Below are positions 60,066-64,000 of a stretch of 64,000 nt of DNA, in pieces. Origin of the DNA: Streptomyces flaveus. GTDB lineage: Bacteria; Actinomycetota; Actinomycetes; Streptomycetales; Streptomycetaceae. The stretch's first letter is position 1. The number at the start of each line of letters is the position of its first letter. The notes under the pieces were generated by a model. The model was not told the origin of the DNA. It searched no databases and saw only the letters and a list, made by a program, of their open reading frames with translations. The stretch covers positions 1 to 64,000 of the forward strand of contig NZ_BMPQ01000026.1 of assembly GCF_014647675.1 (NCBI RefSeq), read 5' to 3'. The translations under genes were made by a program, and so were the position numbers.

Positions 60066-60533
60066 GTGAGCAACGAAAGCGACGCATTCGACGACGTGGG
60101 CCCCATCGATTACCTGGTGGTCGAGTACCCGGGCAGCCGCCCCACCGGCAAAGCCCTTCCGTACCTCGTCGACCTGGTCGACCGGGGCCTGATCCGCATC
60201 CTCGACCTCGTCTTCGTCCGCAAGGACCCCGACGGTTCCGTCGCAGCAGTCGAACTGGCGAATCTCGTCCAGGACGAGAACCCGGACCTCACGGTGTTCG
60301 AAGGCGCCTCCTCGGGCCTGCTCGGTCAGGACGACGTCGAAGAGGCCGGAGCGGTGATCGGCCCCGGCAGTACGGCCGCCATCGTGATGTACGAGAACCT
60401 CTGGGCCGCACCCCTCGCCGGTGCCCTGCGGCGCAGCGGCGCTCGCCTGGTCGCCGCCGGAAGGATCCCGGGACCGGACCTCATCGCGGCACTCGATTCG
60501 GTGGAGGCCGCGGCGTCCGGCACCCGGCCCTGA
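60066..60533 (+). CDS. DUF6325-family protein
   Basis: 155 residues, GTG start with GAGGAG upstream. Ferredoxin-like pattern DYLVVEYPGSRPTG ... GLIRILDLVFVRKDPDG ... AAIVMYENLWAAPLAGALR, typical of a DUF1269/DUF6325 group found beside SHOCT genes. Cytoplasmic. The acidic middle (DENPDLTVFEGAS) precedes a Gly-rich turn. Followed 30 bp later by a SHOCT gene, a pairing I recall from other actinobacteria. Confidence 0.82.
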   Translation: MSNESDAFDDVGPIDYLVVEYPGSRPTGKALPYLVDLVDRGLIRILDLVFVRKDPDGSVAAVELANLVQDENPDLTVFEGASSGLLGQDDVEEAGAVIGPGSTAAIVMYENLWAAPLAGALRRSGARLVAAGRIPGPDLIAALDSVEAAASGTRP

Positions 60534-60563
60534 ACAGCACGCAGAGCACAGGAGGTGCCGACC

Positions 60564-60845
60564 ATGCCAGGTCTCCTTCGCGGTGTTGCCCGCACCGCTG
60601 CCGTCGCCGGCACGGCGACGGCGGTGTCGAACCGCGTGTCCCGGCGCCAGGCGGGCCGGTGGGCCCAGCAGGACGTACAACAGGCCGCACCCGTGCAGCC
60701 TCCGCCCGCATCGCCGTCCGTATCGTCGTCCGCGTCAACGGAAGACAAGATCGCCCTGCTGAAGGATCTGGGAGATCTGAAAGCGCAGGGCGTGCTGACG
60801 GAAGCGGAGTTCGAGGACCAGAAGCGTCAGATCCTCAGCGGGTGA
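60564..60845 (+). CDS. Small SHOCT-domain protein
   Basis: 93 residues from the ATG at 60564 (AGGAGG 8 nt upstream). N-terminal amphipathic stretch (LLRGVARTAAVAGTATAVSN), a Gln/Pro/Ser linker, and a C-terminal SHOCT motif (LLKDLGDLKAQGVLTEAEFE). Shorter than the PLDc_N/SHOCT proteins of this window. Likely works with the DUF6325 protein. Confidence 0.83.
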   Translation: MPGLLRGVARTAAVAGTATAVSNRVSRRQAGRWAQQDVQQAAPVQPPPASPSVSSSASTEDKIALLKDLGDLKAQGVLTEAEFEDQKRQILSG

Positions 60846-60892
60846 CCACCAGCTGTGGACGGCCTGCAGACAAGGCGGGCGAGGCGCCGTGG

Positions 60893-61159
60893 TCAGGCGT
60901 TGAGCTCGGGTTCCCGTACGGCCGAGACGAAGGACGACCAGGCTGAGCGGTTGATCAACAGGATCGGTCCGTCAGGGGTTTTGCTGTCGCGGACGGGGAC
61001 GATGGCGGGGAAATCGGGGGCTACTTCGATGCAGTCGCCGGCGTTTGCCCCGCTGTAGCTGCTCTTGATCCAGGTCGCCATTTCCAGGCAGTTGCCGCCG
61101 TTGGAGTCGCTGTAGCTGCTCTTGATCCACGTTGCGGTGCTGAGCTGGTGCCTGTTCAT
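60893..61159 (-). CDS. DUF397 protein with internal duplication
   Basis: 88 residues (start 61159, or 61168). DUF397 opens with a W-x-K-S-S-Y-S motif; here it occurs twice, as ATWIKSSYSDSNGGNCLEM and again ATWIKSSYSGANAGDCIEVA, followed by the single standard remainder (VPVRDSKTPDGPILLINRSA). DUF397 proteins in Streptomyces partner XRE/DUF5753 regulators and bind them. The preceding regulator overlaps this gene in another frame. Confidence 0.85.
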   Translation of the reverse strand: MNRHQLSTATWIKSSYSDSNGGNCLEMATWIKSSYSGANAGDCIEVAPDFPAIVPVRDSKTPDGPILLINRSAWSSFVSAVREPELNA

Positions 61160-61988
61160 GCTGCTCATACCCCTCCATCACGTCGCTGATCAATGCGACG
61201 GATTCGCGGGCCGACGGAGAGTCCGCCCTCAGCACATCATAGGTCTGGCTGTGGCCTGCGTAGATGGCTGGATCATCGTTGAAATGGCCACGATCCAGCG
61301 ACTCCGAGTAGACCCACTCATGTCCGTCGGGCAGCTTGATCAACGACATGGAGCCGCTGGGGCGGACGAGCCCGAGGAGAGCGGCGGGGGCCACCTGGAT
61401 ACGGATGTTGGGGCGTCGCCCGACGTTGAGCAGGTGCGCGCACTGGTCCCGCATGACGGCCGGGCTCTCCACCACGTTGCGTAGACAGCTCTCGTCCAGG
61501 ACCACGACGTACAGCGGACCGTCCTCGGCCAGGAAACGTTGCTGTCGGCTCAGTCGGGCCCGAACGCGCTCCTCCAGCTCGTCGCCGCTCGCGACGCGGG
61601 AGAACAGGGCCCGGACATAGTCCTCCGTCTGCAACAGGCCGGGAATGACCCGCTCTTGATACTCCCGCAGGGCAACCGCCACCGCATCCATCTCGGCCCT
61701 CCGCCGAAACCAATCCGGATGCTCCACCTGCGGATACCAGTCAATCCGCCCCCACAACCGCAACAACACCCCACCCGTACCCAGCACTTCGTCGCACTTC
61801 TTCGCGAACGTGTCCTGCGGGACCCTCGTCCCCGCCTCCACCCGCGCCACATGCGAGCGATCGCACGGGATCTCCTTGGCCAGCCCCTCCTGCGTCAGCC
61901 CTGCCGCCTCGCGGAAGTGCTTGAGCAGCTCCCCGAAAACGGCCCCGGTGGTGGCGGCCGAACCCCCCTCAGCATTACGTCGGCTCAC
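60972..61988 (-). CDS. XRE-family regulator with DUF5753, extended C-terminus
   Basis: 338 residues from the GTG at 61988 (GGAGGG 5 nt upstream). XRE HTH (FGELLKHFREAAGLTQEGLA, CDRSHVARVEAGTRV) then DUF5753 (about residues 90-265; YQERVIPGLLQTEDYVRALF). Family proteins usually end near residue 270-280; here the frame goes on for about 65 residues rich in Arg, Gln and Pro (QLQRLQRRQLPGNGDL) that is simply the DUF397 gene read in another frame. The usual stop overlap (ATGA) is present but out of frame, which points to a late frameshift. Confidence 0.82.
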   Translation of the reverse strand: MSRRNAEGGSAATTGAVFGELLKHFREAAGLTQEGLAKEIPCDRSHVARVEAGTRVPQDTFAKKCDEVLGTGGVLLRLWGRIDWYPQVEHPDWFRRRAEMDAVAVALREYQERVIPGLLQTEDYVRALFSRVASGDELEERVRARLSRQQRFLAEDGPLYVVVLDESCLRNVVESPAVMRDQCAHLLNVGRRPNIRIQVAPAALLGLVRPSGSMSLIKLPDGHEWVYSESLDRGHFNDDPAIYAGHSQTYDVLRADSPSARESVALISDVMEGYEQHEQAPAQHRNVDQEQLQRLQRRQLPGNGDLDQEQLQRGKRRRLHRSSPRFPRHRPRPRQQNP

Positions 61989-62129
61989 AACATCCCTCCG
62001 TGACAGTGGCCCAGTGGCACGCGTCCGGCGTTGAAACGCCACGCTCCGCTGCGCAACGCTGGATTCACCCAGAGTAACGAGTCATGCGCCCCTGGCAGGT
62101 GCGAATGGCAAAGAACGTACGGAGTGGAA

Positions 62130-62357
62130 ATGGCGGACGAAGCAGGGCAGTTGGAGCCGGGGGTGCTCGTCTACGACCCGGGGACGCGCAAGGTGGGGGA
62201 GTACCGCGACAAGGCGGGCCCGTACGCGATGCTGCGCCCGGTCGGCGGCGGCCGTGAGTGGGAGGCCGACCCGGCACTGCTCCGCCCGGCGACGCAGCAG
62301 GAACGGATCGACGCCACGCTGAGGGCGGCCAACCACCGCACGAAGCGGAGGGTGTGA
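62130..62357 (+). CDS. Small conserved hypothetical protein
   Basis: 75 residues from the ATG at 62130 (CGGAG upstream; a GTG 6 nt before is possible). Reads LEPGVLVYDPGTRKVGEY then YAMLRPVGGGREWEADPALL and a basic helix (ANHRTKRRV). A beta-rich SH3-like barrel is plausible. I recall such short genes beside XRE/DUF397 pairs. Its stop overlaps the next GTG. Confidence 0.65.
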   Translation: MADEAGQLEPGVLVYDPGTRKVGEYRDKAGPYAMLRPVGGGREWEADPALLRPATQQERIDATLRAANHRTKRRV

Positions 62358-62563
62358 CGTTGCATCAGCCCGTTCAGCCGGACGATCTCAGCTGCCCACC
62401 CGTCCCGGCCCCCGGCTGCGGAACATGCACCGAACTCGCCATCACCCGAGACGACGCCCGCACTTACGGCAACCGCAGCGCGGAAACCGACGCCAACGTC
62501 CTCCTGCGCCGTCACCTGTGCCGCGACCACGTGTACGTCGGGGTGGTGCTCAACCGACCGTGA
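62354..62563 (+). CDS. Small Cys-rich protein
   Basis: 69 residues; the GTG overlaps the stop of the previous gene by GTGA. Cysteines in LSCPPVPAPGCGTCTELA and HLCRDHVYV could bind a zinc ion. No family recognised. Its 3' end overlaps the convergent oxygenase-like gene by 14 bp. Confidence 0.6.
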   Translation: MTLHQPVQPDDLSCPPVPAPGCGTCTELAITRDDARTYGNRSAETDANVLLRRHLCRDHVYVGVVLNRP

Positions 62564-63515
62564 TCGAGTCCAGCTTCTCCCGCAGATACACGTGCGAATT
62601 CACCGGCTCGTACGCCACCCGCCCCACCGGCGCCGGCACCGACTCCACGAGTGTCCCCGGCGTGCACTCGCCGAAGTAGACGAGGGACAGCAGCTCCTCG
62701 GCGGGCGCGTCGGCGGGCGGCGGGAGAACCCGGTGCCGCCCCGAGCGCCACCTGTCTCCCGCCCAACGGGCCATCAGGTCACCGATGTTGATGGTGAACG
62801 CCTCGGGGTCGTACGGCGCGTCCTCCCAGCCGCCGTCGTCCGTGAAGACCTGCAGGCCGCCCTTGCCCGCCTGCCGGTCGAGGATCGTGACCGTGCCGAA
62901 GTCGGTGTGCGGGCCGATACGGAACTGGTCCGGCTCGGGCTCGCCCATCACATCCCTGCCCGGGTACCAGTTGATGTTGAAGCCGTAGGTGGGGTGGCTC
63001 ATGTGCCGGGTGAAGAAGTCCGGTCCGAGGCCGAGGGCTTCGCCGAGGAGGGCGAGGAGGTGGTTCTCCAGCTCGGCCATCCGGGCCAGGTACTCCTCGC
63101 AGAGCGGCTGCAGCCCGGGAGCCTCCTCGGGCCAGACGTTCGGCGCGTACCACTCCGCGTTCACGACCGGGTCCTCGAAGGGCTTGTGTGTCGCGAACGT
63201 CAGTGACTCCTTGAGGTCGGGCGGGGTCTCGGTTCCCTCCGCGTAGCCGTTGGCCTCCGCGCCCGGGCCGAGCCAGCCACGCCCGCCTACCCGGGCGGCG
63301 TACGGCTGCTTGACCTCGGCGGGCAGTCGGAAGAAGGAGCGGGCGGAGTCCCGGATGGCCGTCCGCAGCGCCGGGTCCACGCCGTGCCCCGTCACGAGCA
63401 GGAACCCGGCGCTCTGCAGGGCCTCGTCGACCGTACGGGCGATCTCCTTGCGGGCCGCGGGGTCGCCGGAGAGCCAGGGGCGGAGATCGATCGTGGGGAT
63501 ACGGGGGTCAGTCAC
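62550..63515 (-). CDS. Isopenicillin N synthase-family 2-oxoglutarate/Fe(II)-type oxygenase
   Basis: 321 residues from the GTG at 63515 (GAGG 7 nt upstream), overlapping the deaminase stop. DIOX_N region (IPTIDLRPWLSGDPAARKEI, GFLLVTGHGVDPALR) and catalytic 2OG-FeII domain with iron ligands His-x-Asp in GPHTDFGTVTI and distal His in SGRHRVLPPP, plus Arg in that segment for the co-substrate. Substrate unknown; this group is often annotated as an IPNS-like oxidase without beta-lactam genes. The deaminase next to it suggests nucleobase or purine-type chemistry (inference). Confidence 0.88.
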   Translation of the reverse strand: MTDPRIPTIDLRPWLSGDPAARKEIARTVDEALQSAGFLLVTGHGVDPALRTAIRDSARSFFRLPAEVKQPYAARVGGRGWLGPGAEANGYAEGTETPPDLKESLTFATHKPFEDPVVNAEWYAPNVWPEEAPGLQPLCEEYLARMAELENHLLALLGEALGLGPDFFTRHMSHPTYGFNINWYPGRDVMGEPEPDQFRIGPHTDFGTVTILDRQAGKGGLQVFTDDGGWEDAPYDPEAFTINIGDLMARWAGDRWRSGRHRVLPPPADAPAEELLSLVYFGECTPGTLVESVPAPVGRVAYEPVNSHVYLREKLDSITVG

Positions 63516-63966
63516 CGATGTCCTCATTCCACAAAGCCGGGTTGTTCTTGATGAAGCCGCGCATCAGGTCGGTGCACTCGGGGTCGTCCAACAGGACGAT
63601 CTCCACGCCGTGTTCGGCCAGCCAGTCGTGGCCACCGTGGAAGGTGGCCGCCTCACCGATCACCACCCGCGAGATGCCGAACTGCCGCACCAGACCGGAG
63701 CAGTACCAGCACGGTGAGAGGGTCGTCACCATCGTCGTACCGCGATACGTCCGCTGCCGCCCGGCAGTGCGAAAGGCGGCGGTCTCCGCATGCATGGACG
63801 GGTCGTCGTCCTGGACGCGGCGGTTGTGGCCGCGGCCGAGGAGGGTGTCGTCGGCGCCGTAGAGCGCGGCTCCGATGGGGATGCCTCCCTCGGCGAGCCC
63901 GGCCCGCGCCTCCTCGACGGCGGTGGCGAGCCACGCGCGTGCCTGTGCCTGATCCATGCGCTTCAT
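63508..63966 (-). CDS. Nucleoside/cytosine deaminase family protein
   Basis: 152 residues (ATG at 63966 with AGGAGAG upstream; 63957 also possible). Zinc site complete: SMHAETAAFR (His-Ala-Glu) and LSPCWYCSGLVRQ (Pro-Cys-x-x-Cys). The short length and NRRVQDDDPSMHAE segment resemble yeast-type cytosine deaminase rather than TadA. Expected reaction: hydrolytic removal of ammonia from cytosine or a related base. Co-transcribed with the oxygenase-like gene downstream. Confidence 0.88.
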   Translation of the reverse strand: MKRMDQAQARAWLATAVEEARAGLAEGGIPIGAALYGADDTLLGRGHNRRVQDDDPSMHAETAAFRTAGRQRTYRGTTMVTTLSPCWYCSGLVRQFGISRVVIGEAATFHGGHDWLAEHGVEIVLLDDPECTDLMRGFIKNNPALWNEDIGD

Positions 63967-64000
63967 GACTCCACTCTCCTACGGGTCTCCTACGGGGAAA

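Overview
The window is high-GC actinobacterial DNA, almost certainly a Streptomyces chromosome. The evidence is the codon usage, many GTG starts, membrane proteins of the DUF2637 and DUF3558 types, an XRE/DUF5753-DUF397 pair, a TIGR03086 protein, a class I lysyl-tRNA synthetase and a hemL/ccs gene block. No rRNA or intact tRNA gene and no CRISPR array was seen.

Left part (1-27 kb). This is mostly ordinary chromosome: a phosphotransferase cut by the edge, a DUF3592 protein, an S-adenosyl methyltransferase, and a cell-wall-sensing block (two membrane-anchored HTH proteins with extracytoplasmic DUF2690 or peptidoglycan-binding tails, divergent from a secreted peptidoglycan-binding protein). Next come argS and lysS (divergent, separated by dispersed hairpin repeats), a DUF2637 protein, two DUF3558 lipoproteins, and rtcB convergent with a LAGLIDADG homing-endonuclease gene that carries one in-frame TGA. 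The rest is a ChbG-type deacetylase, AraC and MarR regulators, a YnfA protein, an SDR, a glycosyltransferase, an MprAB-like two-component pair, a PatB-type C-S lyase and a transglutaminase-like protein.

Middle part (27-48 kb). This is an accessory envelope and stress island: DUF7144, LapA-like, DUF2252, PRC-barrel/DUF2382, PAP2, diacylglycerol kinase-like, SHOCT, BrkB, a large paralogous membrane protein, HdeD, a K+ channel, an MFS pump and a 901-residue MalT/LuxR-type ATPase regulator. Between these lie decayed genes (SulP, LacI, sugar permease, GH15, DUF2252, integrase) and a TnpB insertion element whose guide-RNA end reads into a truncated permease gene. Four copies of a 17-bp inverted repeat (TCACCCG-N3-CGGGTGA) lie 80-120 bp upstream of genes in this island and look like a local regulon.

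Right part (48-64 kb). Core genes return: hemL with a phosphatase, then a deacetylase-like lipoprotein and the System II cytochrome c maturation operon (ResA-CcdA-ResB-CcsB). A second set of island-type genes follows (SHOCT, CMD, a paralogue of the large membrane protein, DUF6325, SHOCT). The window closes with an XRE/DUF397 pair, two small proteins, a 2-oxoglutarate/Fe(II) oxygenase-like protein and a nucleoside deaminase.

A 76-bp palindromic element occurs three times (about 0.5, 16.5 and 27.6 kb). The last copy lies next to the truncated SulP gene.
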